Positions 1-8,853 of a stretch of DNA of 64,000 bases are shown piece after piece. The DNA is taken from positions 1 to 64,000 of the forward strand of contig JADJXN010000009.1 in NCBI GenBank assembly GCA_016715815.1. The letters run 5' to 3'. The stretch's first letter is position 1. Each line of letters starts with the position of its first letter. Below the pieces are notes generated by a model, which made no database searches, was not told where the DNA came from, and saw nothing but the letters and a program-made list of their open reading frames with translations. The DNA comes from Oligoflexia bacterium. Lineage in GTDB: Bacteria; Bdellovibrionota; Bdellovibrionia; JABDDW01. The translations under genes were made by a program, and so were the position numbers.

Positions 1-841
1 GGTCATAATAGGTAAGAAGGTTTTTATTCATATATGGCGAATAAAGGCTTGCTGAAAAGATAAGCTCCCAGTCTTTTGTAAAAGTTATTTCTGTTGAAAT
101 ATCTGATAAAAATTGCAGTTTATTTATGGGCCACTGTTCAAATGCTTTATTATTAAGAGTTGTTGTCACTCCTGTTGATAAATAAACATTAAACCCTTTA
201 GACAGCATAAAGCCTGCATGTAAAAGAAGACTGCCATCATAATAACCAGAGCTAAGCCCCCTTAAACCATTTTCTAGTGGGATTTTAACTTGAAAGTTAA
301 GTGCCCAACCACAAGTTGCACAATTAGAGTTTTTTGCAAACCAGTTCTTATATTTAATTTTTATGTTTCCCATACCACTGGCTTGAACTGGAATAGCATC
401 TACACCATTAACCCTAATATTTAGTTGATTTTGAAACTCAGGGTACATGTTTCTATTAAAATTAATAAAGCCAAAAACATTATGAAACTCATTTATGAAA
501 TGGTCAAAAGCCCCACCACTTCTTAAAACCACAGGAAGCTCAACAGCTATGGCTGATTGGGGAGCTACTTGAAAGCCGAGCTCTGTGATAATGGTGGTTT
601 GTTCAAAATCGTTAAAATAAAAAAGATCTTTACCTGACTCATTATGAGTAAAACGTGTTGGCAAATTCCAAAAATTGGCTTGCTGAACATCTAAATTAAA
701 CCATAGTGGCTTTTCCCAACCGGGTCTCTCGCCAGATGGTAATTGATGCATTATTGCCGGCGGATAGGAATGAACTGGAGAAAGTCCCGCAAAACTTTGA
801 TTAAGAAAAAGTAAAATTGAAAAAAAGCATAAATGCTTCAT
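1..841 (-). CDS. DUF3187-like outer-membrane protein (partial, runs off the left edge)
   Basis: Reading the minus strand from an ATG at 841 gives about 280 uninterrupted codons to the window edge, so the C-terminus is missing. Residues 1-18 are a clear Sec signal peptide (basic start, hydrophobic core, ending SFA before G). The mature part has alternating aromatic and polar residues typical of a beta-barrel and resembles the DUF3187 family of predicted outer-membrane proteins. A CATCGW-type cysteine pair lies about two thirds along the visible part. The family has no firm function. The signal peptide and open frame are seen directly; the family call is from recollection. Confidence 0.7.
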   Translation of the reverse strand, partial: MKHLCFFSILLFLNQSFAGLSPVHSYPPAIMHQLPSGERPGWEKPLWFNLDVQQANFWNLPTRFTHNESGKDLFYFNDFEQTTIITELGFQVAPQSAIAVELPVVLRSGGAFDHFINEFHNVFGFINFNRNMYPEFQNQLNIRVNGVDAIPVQASGMGNIKIKYKNWFAKNSNCATCGWALNFQVKIPLENGLRGLSSGYYDGSLLLHAGFMLSKGFNVYLSTGVTTTLNNKAFEQWPINKLQFLSDISTEITFTKDWELIFSASLYSPYMNKNLLTYYD

Positions 842-977
842 GGTTAGATTTAAATATTATAGCCCTAGCTAGGGGCGTCTAAAAAGACTTCTTGCTCAAC
901 CCGGGCTATGGTCTTGGCATTAAATCAAAAGAGTATGTTTAAACTTGTTTAAACATTAAAAAAACACTATTAATTTG

Positions 978-1589
978 ATGAATATGGCAGCAAATAAACA
1001 CTATGTTTCCAATAAAGATGAAACCATAAGGATTTTTAAAAATAATCTTTTAGAAAAGCTGACCATTGTTCATCCAGTTACCCCACTGGTTATATTTGTA
1101 CCAGTTGTTTTATATCATCTTTCATTGGGCCAAAATATTTTAGTGGGCTTTTTAAGTGGCCTTATTTTTTGGACAGCTTTTGAGTATTTCTTGCATCGTT
1201 ATTTCTTCCACTGGGTTCCAGATAATAATTTAGGAAAAAAGATGCATTTTTTATTTCATGGTATTCACCATGATTACCCAAGAGATTCAAAAAGACTTGT
1301 TATGCCCCCCGCTGTGGCAATAGGTTTGTCTGCACTTTTATATTACTTTGTATTTAAAACTTTTCTTCCTGCGGGTTATCTACACTCATTTTTTGCTGGT
1401 TTTATGACGGGTTACCTTTGTTATGATATGACTCATTTTGCAATTCATCATTTTAATTTTAAAAGTAAGTGGTTTATTTGGGTGCGCAACCACCACTACC
1501 AACACCATTATGATGATTGTGCAAAAAACTTTGGTGTCAGCTCCCCTATTTGGGACTACATTATGCAATCAAGGTATAAGAAAAAATAA
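978..1589 (+). CDS. fatty acid hydroxylase / sterol desaturase family protein
   Basis: This 203-residue membrane enzyme carries the di-iron histidine clusters of the fatty acid 2-hydroxylase/sterol desaturase superfamily: HRYFFH (74-79), HFLFHGIHH (91-99), HFAIHH (154-159) and HHYQHH (173-178). Hydrophobic segments lie between the clusters. Members hydroxylate or desaturate lipid acyl chains or sterols at the inner membrane. Spacing and length fit the short bacterial FA2H-like branch, so 2-hydroxylation of lipid acyl chains (for example sphingolipid or lipid A) is a reasonable inference; the substrate is not known. An in-frame TTG lies one codon upstream, but ATG at 978 is preferred. No strong ribosome-binding site is visible. 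It ends three bases before gpmA and may be cotranscribed with it. Confidence 0.8.
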   Translation: MNMAANKHYVSNKDETIRIFKNNLLEKLTIVHPVTPLVIFVPVVLYHLSLGQNILVGFLSGLIFWTAFEYFLHRYFFHWVPDNNLGKKMHFLFHGIHHDYPRDSKRLVMPPAVAIGLSALLYYFVFKTFLPAGYLHSFFAGFMTGYLCYDMTHFAIHHFNFKSKWFIWVRNHHYQHHYDDCAKNFGVSSPIWDYIMQSRYKKK

Positions 1590-1592
1590 ATT

Positions 1593-2339
1593 ATGTTTAA
1601 ACTTGTTGTTGTAAGACATGGTGAAAGTATCTGGAACCAAGAAAATCGCTTCACTGGCTGGAAGGACGTTGAGCTTTCAGCAAAAGGCATGAATGAGGCC
1701 ACCCTTGCGGGGAGAAGCTTAGCAAGAGCCGGCTTTGAGTTTGACGAGGCTTATACATCTGTTCTAAAGCGTGCTATTTTAACCTTAGAAATTATTTTAA
1801 AAGAGATGGATTTATTGTGGATCCCCGTCACAAAGGACTGGCGTTTAAATGAGCGACACTACGGCGCTTTACAAGGGTTAAATAAAGCTGAGACGGCCGC
1901 TCTTCATGGTGAGGAACAAGTAAAAATTTGGCGCAGAAGTTACAACACTCCTCCCCCGATGATGAATTTAACTGATTCAGGACATCCCATGTTTGATAAA
2001 AAATATAAAAACATAGACCCAAAAGTGTTACCTTCAGGTGAGGCCTTAAGTGACACTGTTAAAAGATTTTTGCCCCTTTGGAACCATGAGATGGCTTTAA
2101 AAATTAAAAAGGGACGAAAGATTTTAATTTCTGCCCATGGAAATAGCATTAGAGCTCTTATTCAACACCTTGAAGGTTTAACCCCTGAGCAAATAATGGA
2201 GGTTAATGTTCCCACAGGAATCCCACTTGTTTATGAGCTTGATAATGATCTAAAAGTTTTATCTAAAAATTATCTGGGCGACCCAGACGTGATTAAAGCC
2301 GCCATGGAACACGTTGCTTCGCAGGGGAAGAGGAAGTAG
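1593..2339 (+). CDS. gpmA: 2,3-bisphosphoglycerate-dependent phosphoglycerate mutase
   Basis: The 248-residue protein matches the length of the dPGM family (about 250) and interconverts 2- and 3-phosphoglycerate in glycolysis/gluconeogenesis in the cytosol. The catalytic RHGE motif is at residues 8-11 (phosphorylated His9). The following NRFTGWKD stretch and the late SAHGNS motif with the second active-site histidine are typical of GpmA rather than of general histidine phosphatases. The stop codon abuts, with no gap, the stop of the convergent nnrS gene at 2340, which is where the molybdenum block begins. Confidence 0.95.
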   Translation: MFKLVVVRHGESIWNQENRFTGWKDVELSAKGMNEATLAGRSLARAGFEFDEAYTSVLKRAILTLEIILKEMDLLWIPVTKDWRLNERHYGALQGLNKAETAALHGEEQVKIWRRSYNTPPPMMNLTDSGHPMFDKKYKNIDPKVLPSGEALSDTVKRFLPLWNHEMALKIKKGRKILISAHGNSIRALIQHLEGLTPEQIMEVNVPTGIPLVYELDNDLKVLSKNYLGDPDVIKAAMEHVASQGKRK

Positions 2340-3476
2340 TCACATTTTTTGCAAAAGGGATCTCCATATCAGTAGCCCTACTAAAAAAAATAAACCTGCA
2401 CTTGCATAAAGTCCAGCAGTATAAATTCCACCAAAAACAAATCCAAGCACCCGTACTAATGACGCCATCAAAAGAACTGCAACAAGAATTGGTATAAAAC
2501 TAGACGATTTTTCTAAATCTAGGGATGCACCACCATGGGCTAAGGAAACTCTGACAGAAACAAGTAAGGCTAATAATACAAAACCTGAGATGTAAAGAAT
2601 ATGTATAATATGTGCTCTATAAAGTGGGAAAATAAAAATTAAAAAATAGCTCAGCGGTAATGATGCAGAAGCTATTAATATGCCATGCCCCAGTTTTGAT
2701 TTTTCAACCGTGGGTTTAAAAAAATGAAAATTCTTGTACAGAATAAAACCCATAATAAGGCTTCTGAGTGCCACTCCCATCTGCATACTAAAAAACGCTT
2801 CAAGAAAAAGTGACCCATTAAAAATAAGGACTTCAAGCAGAAATATTTTATTAGATAAAGTATTTGTCTTAGCGGGAGAAAGCGCTTCAGATTTTCGTGT
2901 TAGTACAGGGATGAGCCGACTTCCAAGGCCAATAATAAGATTTAAAATAAATCCCTCGTATAGTAGGAGCTTTCCAATTCCCAAGAGTTCTATAAATCCA
3001 TAATTTGACAAAAACGTCAGTAATGTCCCAATCAAGCCTGATGTAAGCCCGAAAGGAATAAATATAAACCCTGGAGGTAAAACATTACTTTCAATACTCA
3101 CTATCCTTCTAAGCAAATAAACCATAAGAAACAAAAATAATGACATAGAAATTATAAATGAAAGTTTATCAAGACCTAAAATAGTAAATACCAAAAATAC
3201 GATAACAACAATACTTGCAAATGCCTTTTCAAGCTTTGTAGCTGAATGAGTGTTGGTCATTCTAGGAATAGCCGTCATTAAAAACCCTAAAACAAAACTA
3301 AAAAGAAAGCCTAAAATCATAAGCTGAGAATGAACCTTAATAGGATATTCAGGAAGCCAATTAAAATAGAACAAAATCCATTGTGAAACACCTACAGCTG
3401 AGCATAAAGCACCTACTGGGAAAAGGAGCTTGTAAGGTTCGGACTGTAAGAGTTTTGACATATGTTTTATCCCCAT
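2340..3476 (-). CDS. nnrS: NnrS family haem-copper membrane protein
   Basis: This 378-residue integral membrane protein has roughly twelve hydrophobic segments. It contains the family signature HSQLMILGFLFSFVLGF followed by LMTAIPRM near residues 45-72. NnrS proteins are haem- and copper-containing membrane proteins linked to nitric oxide metabolism and NO stress, usually next to denitrification genes. Here it sits with a hemerythrin-like gene at the distal end of a molybdoenzyme cluster, which supports a nitrogen-oxide context. A second in-frame ATG at 3461 (MSKLL) has a GGGGAT stretch upstream and may be the real start. It is divergent from the hemerythrin gene across about 90 AT-rich bases. 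Confidence 0.85.
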   Translation of the reverse strand: MGIKHMSKLLQSEPYKLLFPVGALCSAVGVSQWILFYFNWLPEYPIKVHSQLMILGFLFSFVLGFLMTAIPRMTNTHSATKLEKAFASIVVIVFLVFTILGLDKLSFIISMSLFLFLMVYLLRRIVSIESNVLPPGFIFIPFGLTSGLIGTLLTFLSNYGFIELLGIGKLLLYEGFILNLIIGLGSRLIPVLTRKSEALSPAKTNTLSNKIFLLEVLIFNGSLFLEAFFSMQMGVALRSLIMGFILYKNFHFFKPTVEKSKLGHGILIASASLPLSYFLIFIFPLYRAHIIHILYISGFVLLALLVSVRVSLAHGGASLDLEKSSSFIPILVAVLLMASLVRVLGFVFGGIYTAGLYASAGLFFLVGLLIWRSLLQKM

Positions 3477-3567
3477 GTTAGCTTAATTTTTGATGATACA
3501 AGTCATATGCTTTAAGAAACTTTATTTTATATATTTATAATATAAATAGCTTAAGTAGATACAAAAA

Positions 3568-4182
3568 ATGGAAGCAAACTGCGATATTCTAACATTTTTT
3601 AGAGATGAGCATCTAGCACTTATGAGCCTTTTTAATAAAGAGTTCTTAAGTGCCAAAAGAAACTATAAATGGCAACCTCTACTTTTACTTTGCAAGAGTT
3701 TGTTTGAAGAAAATCATCATGAAAAAGAAGAAAAATTTATTTTTGAGGCGATAAAAAATGATAGCCGGATTAAAGCTGGTGGCCCCCATTGCACCCACTA
3801 CTTTGATTTTTATATGACCAACCCCTCCTTACTTCATGCTACAGAAATCACTACAAAACTTACCGGCATAAAAATTGAGCCGGATTGGAGCCCTCAAATG
3901 AAAGATATTTTAGAAAAAAATCTGCCACTTGCAATTCCGGGGGAAGACCATGAGGCTGGCCGAATAATTCTTCGTGGTATTGAGCACCTTCTAACTACAA
4001 ATGGTTCATCTGAAACTCATTCAAAAATAGAATCCCTTTTTAATGCATATATTGAAATCCAAAAAATTCATTTTGATCGTGAAGAAAATTGCTTTTTTAA
4101 AATGTGTATGAACTTAATTCCACCTGAAAAATGGGATTTACTCTACTCTGAAATGTGCAGTCATTATTTAATAATTAGTTAG
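3568..4182 (+). CDS. hemerythrin-like (HHE domain) protein
   Basis: This is a soluble 204-residue helical protein. It has histidines and acidic residues spaced like a di-iron hemerythrin fold: H15, H50/H51 with E54, H74 and H77, H128, and H168 followed by E172/E173. Hemerythrin-like HHE proteins bind O2 or NO or repair iron-sulfur centres (the YtfE/Ric group). The neighbouring divergent nnrS and the molybdoenzyme cluster suggest a role in NO sensing or detoxification, but the sequence cannot distinguish oxygen binding from NO protection. It is the only plus-strand gene in the cluster and is convergent with the TauE/SafE gene. Confidence 0.75.
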   Translation: MEANCDILTFFRDEHLALMSLFNKEFLSAKRNYKWQPLLLLCKSLFEENHHEKEEKFIFEAIKNDSRIKAGGPHCTHYFDFYMTNPSLLHATEITTKLTGIKIEPDWSPQMKDILEKNLPLAIPGEDHEAGRIILRGIEHLLTTNGSSETHSKIESLFNAYIEIQKIHFDREENCFFKMCMNLIPPEKWDLLYSEMCSHYLIIS

Positions 4183-4216
4183 CCAATTTAATTTTACACT
4201 CAAGACCAATTCATTA

Positions 4217-4987
4217 TTATTTGAATTTTTGAATTGCGGTAACTAATAACTTAATTGCAGCTATTATCAAAACAATACCTAGAATTTTTTGAATTTTGAC
4301 ATTTGAAAATTTTAAGATACCCAAATGTGTACCCAAAATGGCTCCGATCACTACAGCAATGATCCAAACTGTAGTTAACCTTAGATCAAAAAATGCACTT
4401 ATTTTAAATATTCCAACTAATGCTATCATTGAGTTGGCAAGAACAAAAACAACAGATAAGCCTGCCGCATGCCTTGGATCTGCCCACTTCATTTTTAATA
4501 AAAGTGGGGTAAAAAAAATTGCCCCACCCGTACCTGTAATACCTGACAAAAAACCAATAAGTCCTCCTGCAAAAAAGGAGATAAGAAGTGGAGCCCTACG
4601 TACCTCAATAAAATTGCCGCTGAAATACCTATTAAACATAAACTGTGTTCCAGTAACTAATAAAACTACTCCAAGAGCTAAATAAAAATACTGCTTTTCA
4701 ATTTCTAGTTGGGATGCCCAATAAGCCGCTGGCATGGAGACTATTAAAAATGGTGCCACCACTCTTAGATTTACCAATCCAGCTTTATAAAACCTGTAAA
4801 GCCCTATTGAGCCTACAACTATATTTAACATCAAGGAGGTTGGCCGCATAAGGGCAGGACTGATACTAAATAATGCCATTACTGCAGAATACCCACTTGC
4901 TCCGGCATGACCAACTGCAGAGTATATAACTGCTACAACCAAAAACAGGATAGCTATGATTATATGATCGATTTGAATGGCTTCCAA
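4217..4987 (-). CDS. TauE/SafE family (UPF0721-type) membrane transporter
   Basis: The 256-residue polytopic protein has about eight transmembrane segments arranged as two related halves. The first half has HAGASGYSA (around residues 26-34) and the second has LSGITGTGGAIFFTPLLL (around 147-164), both glycine-rich signatures of TauE/SafE permeases. Characterised members export sulfite, sulfoacetate or other organosulfur anions; many remain unassigned. It is the last gene of the minus-strand Moco operon, starting two bases after the stop of the small 113-residue gene. I infer anion transport connected with the molybdoenzyme or with sulfur transfer, but no substrate can be read from sequence. 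Confidence 0.8.
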   Translation of the reverse strand: MEAIQIDHIIIAILFLVVAVIYSAVGHAGASGYSAVMALFSISPALMRPTSLMLNIVVGSIGLYRFYKAGLVNLRVVAPFLIVSMPAAYWASQLEIEKQYFYLALGVVLLVTGTQFMFNRYFSGNFIEVRRAPLLISFFAGGLIGFLSGITGTGGAIFFTPLLLKMKWADPRHAAGLSVVFVLANSMIALVGIFKISAFFDLRLTTVWIIAVVIGAILGTHLGILKFSNVKIQKILGIVLIIAAIKLLVTAIQKFK

Positions 4988-4989
4988 AT

Positions 4990-5331
4990 TTAAACTTTCT
5001 TAGCTTTTACACTCTCGTTGTATTTATCTCTCTTTTGTATGCTCCAATGATCTACCTGAATATTTATATCCTCAATAGTAATACCAGCGCTATGAAGTTG
5101 ATTTAAACACAATTTAGATGTGTCTTCAGAATTTAGTGAGATGGCCATGTTACCATTTTCACAATTCACGCAAGACTTCTTGATATCAGGGTCCAAATTA
5201 ATTTTTAAGTTAAAATTCAGAGTTCCAAATTTAAAATCCTGCACCAAATGCTTACACGCCTTCCAATTAATTAGATCTTCCTGGTTGAGTCTAATTCGTA
5301 CATCCTTATCTAGTTTGATATTCATAAACAC
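4990..5331 (-). CDS. small conserved protein in the Moco operon (DUF7009-like, tentative)
   Basis: The 113-residue soluble protein has an N-terminus alternating basic and hydrophobic residues (IKLDKDVRIRLNQEDL), followed by a FGTLNFNLKI strand segment. This layout resembles a small family often found beside molybdenum cofactor genes (DUF7009, from memory). Two cysteines lie in KKSCVNCENG and one more in KLCLNQ. The start overlaps the end of the moeB-like gene by 26 bases, so translation is probably coupled. No catalytic motif is recognised. The operon position suggests a part in cofactor assembly or sulfur transfer, which is inference only. Confidence 0.6.
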   Translation of the reverse strand: MFMNIKLDKDVRIRLNQEDLINWKACKHLVQDFKFGTLNFNLKINLDPDIKKSCVNCENGNMAISLNSEDTSKLCLNQLHSAGITIEDINIQVDHWSIQKRDKYNESVKAKKV

Positions 5332-6340
5332 CCTTATCTGAGCATTGAATATTTTTAAAGTTCATTCCTGTTAAAAGTTCTTTCGCTCTCTTAGCTCTCA
5401 TACTAGCTTTACAAATCAAAATAACCTCTTGATTCAATGCAAATTCAGGGGCGAGACCACTTTCCAATTTGCTCAAAGGGAAATTTATACTGTCCTTTAT
5501 ATGGAATTCATGCCACTCATCTTTCTCTCTAACATCCACTAACAGTACGCTGCCACCGACTTTGCACTCTGCTCGCTTGACTTCTATAATATTCTCTTTC
5601 TTGAAGTTTGGAGCATGACATAAACATGTCTGCCGCCTAGGAATGTCCAGACTACGAAATGAGTGATCACTAAAGTTATAAAAATTAACTCGTCCGATTA
5701 ATGGTTTTAATTTATCGAATTTATTTATTAAAATCTTCATAGCCTCTACTGCCTGCAAAGAACCAATGGTGCCAGCCACAGGACCAACAACTCCAGCCTC
5801 TGCACAGTTTTGAATTGTAGACTTTGGAATACTTGGATATAAACATCTATAACATGCCCCCCTTGATTTCCAAAATATACCAACCTGCCCTTCAAATTGA
5901 GAAATTGCTCCATATATCATTGGCTTATCATACAAAACACAGACATCATTAATGAGAAACTTACTTTCAAAATTGTCAGTACAATCTATGATTAAATCAA
6001 AATCAGGGAAAAGCTTTAGTGCTAATGACTTTTCAAGAAAAACTGATTCAAATGAAATATTTAAATTAGAGTATATTCTTCCTATTTTACGTGATAATAT
6101 CTCTGCCTTATTTCCTCCAATATCTTGATCAGAAAACAAAATTTGTCTTGGCAAGTTTGTTACATGAACACTATCCCCATCAATAATTTTAATTTCGCCC
6201 ACTCCCATAGCGGCTAAGTACTGTATTGCTGGGTGACCGAGCCCTCCAGCTCCAATAATTAAAACTTTTGATTTATGTAGTATTTTTTGACCATCAACTC
6301 CAATTTGTGGAAGAATAGTCTGTCTATGGTAGCGCTGCAT
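5306..6340 (-). CDS. moeB: MoeB-type adenylyltransferase with C-terminal rhodanese domain
   Basis: This 344-residue two-domain enzyme activates the C-terminal glycine of MoaD and supplies its sulfur. Residues 1-240 are an E1-like ThiF/MoeB domain with the nucleotide-binding GAGGLG (30-35), the DCTDNF motif (119-124) and the zinc ligands C163/C166 and C239/C241. Residues 250-344 are a rhodanese domain with a candidate persulfide cysteine at C310 in ICKASMRA. The MoeB-rhodanese combination is known (MOCS3/MoeBR type) and removes the need for a separate sulfurtransferase. The start overlaps the end of mobA by 17 bases. moaD is encoded in the same operon. Confidence 0.9.
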   Translation of the reverse strand: MQRYHRQTILPQIGVDGQKILHKSKVLIIGAGGLGHPAIQYLAAMGVGEIKIIDGDSVHVTNLPRQILFSDQDIGGNKAEILSRKIGRIYSNLNISFESVFLEKSLALKLFPDFDLIIDCTDNFESKFLINDVCVLYDKPMIYGAISQFEGQVGIFWKSRGACYRCLYPSIPKSTIQNCAEAGVVGPVAGTIGSLQAVEAMKILINKFDKLKPLIGRVNFYNFSDHSFRSLDIPRRQTCLCHAPNFKKENIIEVKRAECKVGGSVLLVDVREKDEWHEFHIKDSINFPLSKLESGLAPEFALNQEVILICKASMRAKRAKELLTGMNFKNIQCSDKGVYEYQTR

Positions 6341-6890
6341 TCCATTCCTCCGGAGTATTAATGTTTATAAAAAACCTACTTGGCTCTGCAGGTATTTCTT
6401 CTATTTGAACTTTTTTAAAAAGACTTCTGAAAGAACAATTACTTTCACAAACCGAGTCTGTACTTTGCTTTAGTTCTTCAATTATTTTGAGTACTAATAA
6501 GGCATCATTAATCACAATGGGCAGTTGTTGCCCATAAAATTTCGTAACCGCTTTATGACTTGAAAAGTTAATCAATCGATTTAGTCCTGAATCAGTCATG
6601 AATGGCATGTCCACTGGTACTACGAGTAAAGTTTTCAGCTTGCCCAAATTTAATAGGTGTCTACAAACTGACATCAACCCTTCCAGTGGTCCCATACCTG
6701 AAAAAGTATCCTTAACATGAGGAAACTCTGTCCTCTCACCGCTTACAAAAACATTACCTTTTCCAAGATGTTTTTCCAGCAACTGAAATTGTCGCTGTAA
6801 AAGATTAACTCCACCCAACTTCAATAAAGCTTTATCTTGTTTCATGCGGGTGGACTTCCCCCCCGCAAGTATAACTCCCACCATGCTCAT
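6324..6890 (-). CDS. mobA: molybdenum cofactor guanylyltransferase
   Basis: The 188-residue protein has the nucleotidyltransferase signature GVILAGGKSTRMKQDKALL at residues 5-23. Later come the VPVDMPFM metal-binding segment and a C-terminal FININTPEEW motif typical of MobA. MobA attaches GMP to Mo-molybdopterin to make the bis-MGD form used by DMSO-reductase-family enzymes, which matches the NarG/NxrA-like enzyme encoded upstream. The reading frame begins inside the 3' end of moaE (59-base overlap). A second ATG two codons in (6884) is an alternative start. No mobB is visible in the window. Confidence 0.9.
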   Translation of the reverse strand: MSMVGVILAGGKSTRMKQDKALLKLGGVNLLQRQFQLLEKHLGKGNVFVSGERTEFPHVKDTFSGMGPLEGLMSVCRHLLNLGKLKTLLVVPVDMPFMTDSGLNRLINFSSHKAVTKFYGQQLPIVINDALLVLKIIEELKQSTDSVCESNCSFRSLFKKVQIEEIPAEPSRFFININTPEEWNAALP

Positions 6891-7344
6891 GATAATCTAC
6901 CTTTCTATGTTGACAAAGGGCATGTCCGCGCACCCAACCTGTCTCACCATCTTCATAAAATTCCTTTTTCCAGATTGGTGATCGGACTTTAATTTCTTCA
7001 ATTATGTATCTGGTAATACAGTAAGATTCGTTGCGATGCTCTGTTGTAGCAATGATAGCCACACTTGTGTCACCTACTTTTAATTTTCCATATCTGTGCA
7101 CAACAAATATATTCGCATCTTTACACCACTTTCCTTTGGCCTCAGTTGCAATCTCAAAAAATGTCTTTTCACAAAGAGGAATAAAGCAATCATATTCCAT
7201 CCCAATAACTTTTCGACCCCAATTATTATTTCTTACAATACCGATAAAACAATTCATAGCTCCATGATTTGTACCCGCATTAAATATTAATATCTCTGAA
7301 AGACAAACTGGATCACTCGTCACTTTAACAAAAATATTTCCCAT
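6832..7344 (-). CDS. moaE: molybdopterin synthase catalytic subunit
   Basis: The ATG at 7344 is preceded by GGAGG at ideal distance, giving 170 residues; the longer open frame to 7392 would overlap moaD and lacks homology. MoaE pairs with MoaD to convert cPMP to molybdopterin. The characteristic features are present: HRYGKLKVGDTSV in the middle and RSPIWKKEFYEDG with the catalytic lysine pair, followed by W. The C-terminal tail is unusually rich in His and Cys (CQHRKVDYHEHGGSYTCGG) and is longer than in E. coli. This tail overlaps the start of mobA, so it may be partly a by-product of gene overlap. Confidence 0.9.
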   Translation of the reverse strand: MGNIFVKVTSDPVCLSEILIFNAGTNHGAMNCFIGIVRNNNWGRKVIGMEYDCFIPLCEKTFFEIATEAKGKWCKDANIFVVHRYGKLKVGDTSVAIIATTEHRNESYCITRYIIEEIKVRSPIWKKEFYEDGETGWVRGHALCQHRKVDYHEHGGSYTCGGEVHPHETR

Positions 7345-7345
7345 C

Positions 7346-7612
7346 TCAACCTCCGCACACTGGCGGCAGCAGAGCCAAATTACTTTTGTCATTGATTACC
7401 TCACCCTCATCTAAAACCTCCGTCTCTGTAGCAAGAGCTGATTCAAAAACTAAAGTCGAATCCTGAAAACCCTTTATCTGATTTTGAAGTAAATTTTGTA
7501 TTTTCTGTTTAAGTTGTATAGCTGTTAATTGGTCCACCAACTTAATTGTGATCATTCCAGTTGGTACATAATTTCTAAAAGCTCCAAATAGCTTAATTTC
7601 AATTTCTCTCAT
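7346..7612 (-). CDS. moaD: molybdopterin synthase sulfur carrier subunit
   Basis: The start chosen is the ATG at 7612, which overlaps the moeA stop as ATGA and has GGAGG about ten bases upstream. This yields 88 residues; the 22 extra N-terminal residues of the longer frame are not MoaD-like. The protein has the ubiquitin-like pattern IEIKLFGAFR at its start and ends in LLPPVCGG. That C-terminal di-glycine is adenylated by MoeB and then thiocarboxylated. It works with the adjacent moaE product. Confidence 0.9.
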   Translation of the reverse strand: MREIEIKLFGAFRNYVPTGMITIKLVDQLTAIQLKQKIQNLLQNQIKGFQDSTLVFESALATETEVLDEGEVINDKSNLALLPPVCGG

Positions 7613-8853
7613 ATAGTAAATACCTCCACTTGCGTTCCTTGTTTTATATAGGTTCCCTCTTCTGGCAACACAACCCACGCGTTAGATTGAATTAATGGAC
7701 TAACCATAAATGATGCCTGGCCTTTAAGAGACTCAACCTTGGCCTGAACGCCATCTAAGTTTAATCTTGCTTTATAGAAACACTTAAAGCCATGTGGCTT
7801 TTTTGTATCAAAACTCAGTATAGCTTTATTGGGTTTTTCTGTTTTTCCAGTTAAAATTAGATCAATAAAAGGTTTAATAAAAAATTTTAACCCTACGGCT
7901 GTTGAAATAGGGTTCCCAGGTACACCAAAGATAAACTTAGTTTTATTTTTAAAGATAGTAGATGCAAACAAAATGGGTTTACCAGGTCGAATGGCACATT
8001 TATGAAAGTGAATCTTTGCACCTATACTTTCCAGAGCGGGCCGTACGAAATCAAATACACCCATACTAACAGCACCGGTACTAATTAAAATATCAACACC
8101 ATCATTAAAAATGCTATTTAACTGTTGGATATAAGCTAACGGGTCATCTTCAACAATCCCATAATTTTTTACCTCAATAGACTGATTAGTTAATGCTGCT
8201 TCTAAGTAAATCCCTGTTGAATTTCTAATTTGTCCAAATCTTAGTCTTTTTGTTTTATAACTAGCTATCTCTTTTCCTGTTGATAAAATAGCGACCTTTA
8301 TCTGCTTCTTAACCTTCAATCTGGAAATACCTTGTGTTGCAAGAACCAGTAAGTGCTCGTTAGTAATTCTCTCACCTTTGCTCAGCAAAGTATCACCAGT
8401 CTTGGTATCTTCACCAGCGCGTCGAATATTATCACCAACCAATGGATTTGACTTTATTCGAATAAACTTTTGTCCGCTTGAGCAGCTTTTCAACTCAACA
8501 TCTTCAACTCGTACAACAGCGTCAAAGTCGGGGTCAGGAATGGGTGCTCCTGTCATTATTTCAATTGCTGCTTGTCTATTAACAAAATGAAAATCGGTAT
8601 CACCCGCACTAATAATAGACTGAACTGGAATCCATTCTTGTGATGAAGCGAGATGTTCTCTAAAAAAGGCAATATTAATTGCAAATCCATCCATTGCAGA
8701 ATTATCAAAAGGTGGATTATTTTCTCTTGCTACCACATCTTCAGCTAAAATTCGGCCTACCGCTTGTAACAGCGATACTTCTTCAATATCAGTTTTGGGA
8801 AAATTTTTTGCGACTTCTTTTAGAAGATTTATACTTTCATTATATAAAATCAA
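7609..8853 (-). CDS. moeA: molybdopterin molybdenumtransferase
   Basis: This 414-residue protein inserts molybdate into adenylylated molybdopterin. Recognisable motifs are DNSAMDGFAI near residue 50, MTGAPIPDPDFDAVVRVED near 99-117, ISTGAVSMGVFDFV near 260-273 and FGVPGNPIST near 313-322. Length matches E. coli MoeA (411). The start codon overlaps the moaC-mogA stop by four bases and the stop overlaps moaD by four bases, so the operon is tightly coupled. It acts directly after the MogA domain encoded by the upstream gene. Confidence 0.92.
   Translation of the reverse strand: MILYNESINLLKEVAKNFPKTDIEEVSLLQAVGRILAEDVVARENNPPFDNSAMDGFAINIAFFREHLASSQEWIPVQSIISAGDTDFHFVNRQAAIEIMTGAPIPDPDFDAVVRVEDVELKSCSSGQKFIRIKSNPLVGDNIRRAGEDTKTGDTLLSKGERITNEHLLVLATQGISRLKVKKQIKVAILSTGKEIASYKTKRLRFGQIRNSTGIYLEAALTNQSIEVKNYGIVEDDPLAYIQQLNSIFNDGVDILISTGAVSMGVFDFVRPALESIGAKIHFHKCAIRPGKPILFASTIFKNKTKFIFGVPGNPISTAVGLKFFIKPFIDLILTGKTEKPNKAILSFDTKKPHGFKCFYKARLNLDGVQAKVESLKGQASFMVSPLIQSNAWVVLPEEGTYIKQGTQVEVFTI

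Noticed and set aside
842..974. CCCTAGCTAGGGG palindrome near 862-874
   Set aside because: It lies between divergent genes, without a T run or known operator match, so no function can be assigned.
3477..3567. Possible FNR-type box (TTGATGATACAAG) between nnrS and the hemerythrin gene
   Set aside because: The second half-site does not match ATCAA at the required spacing; only one good half-site is present.
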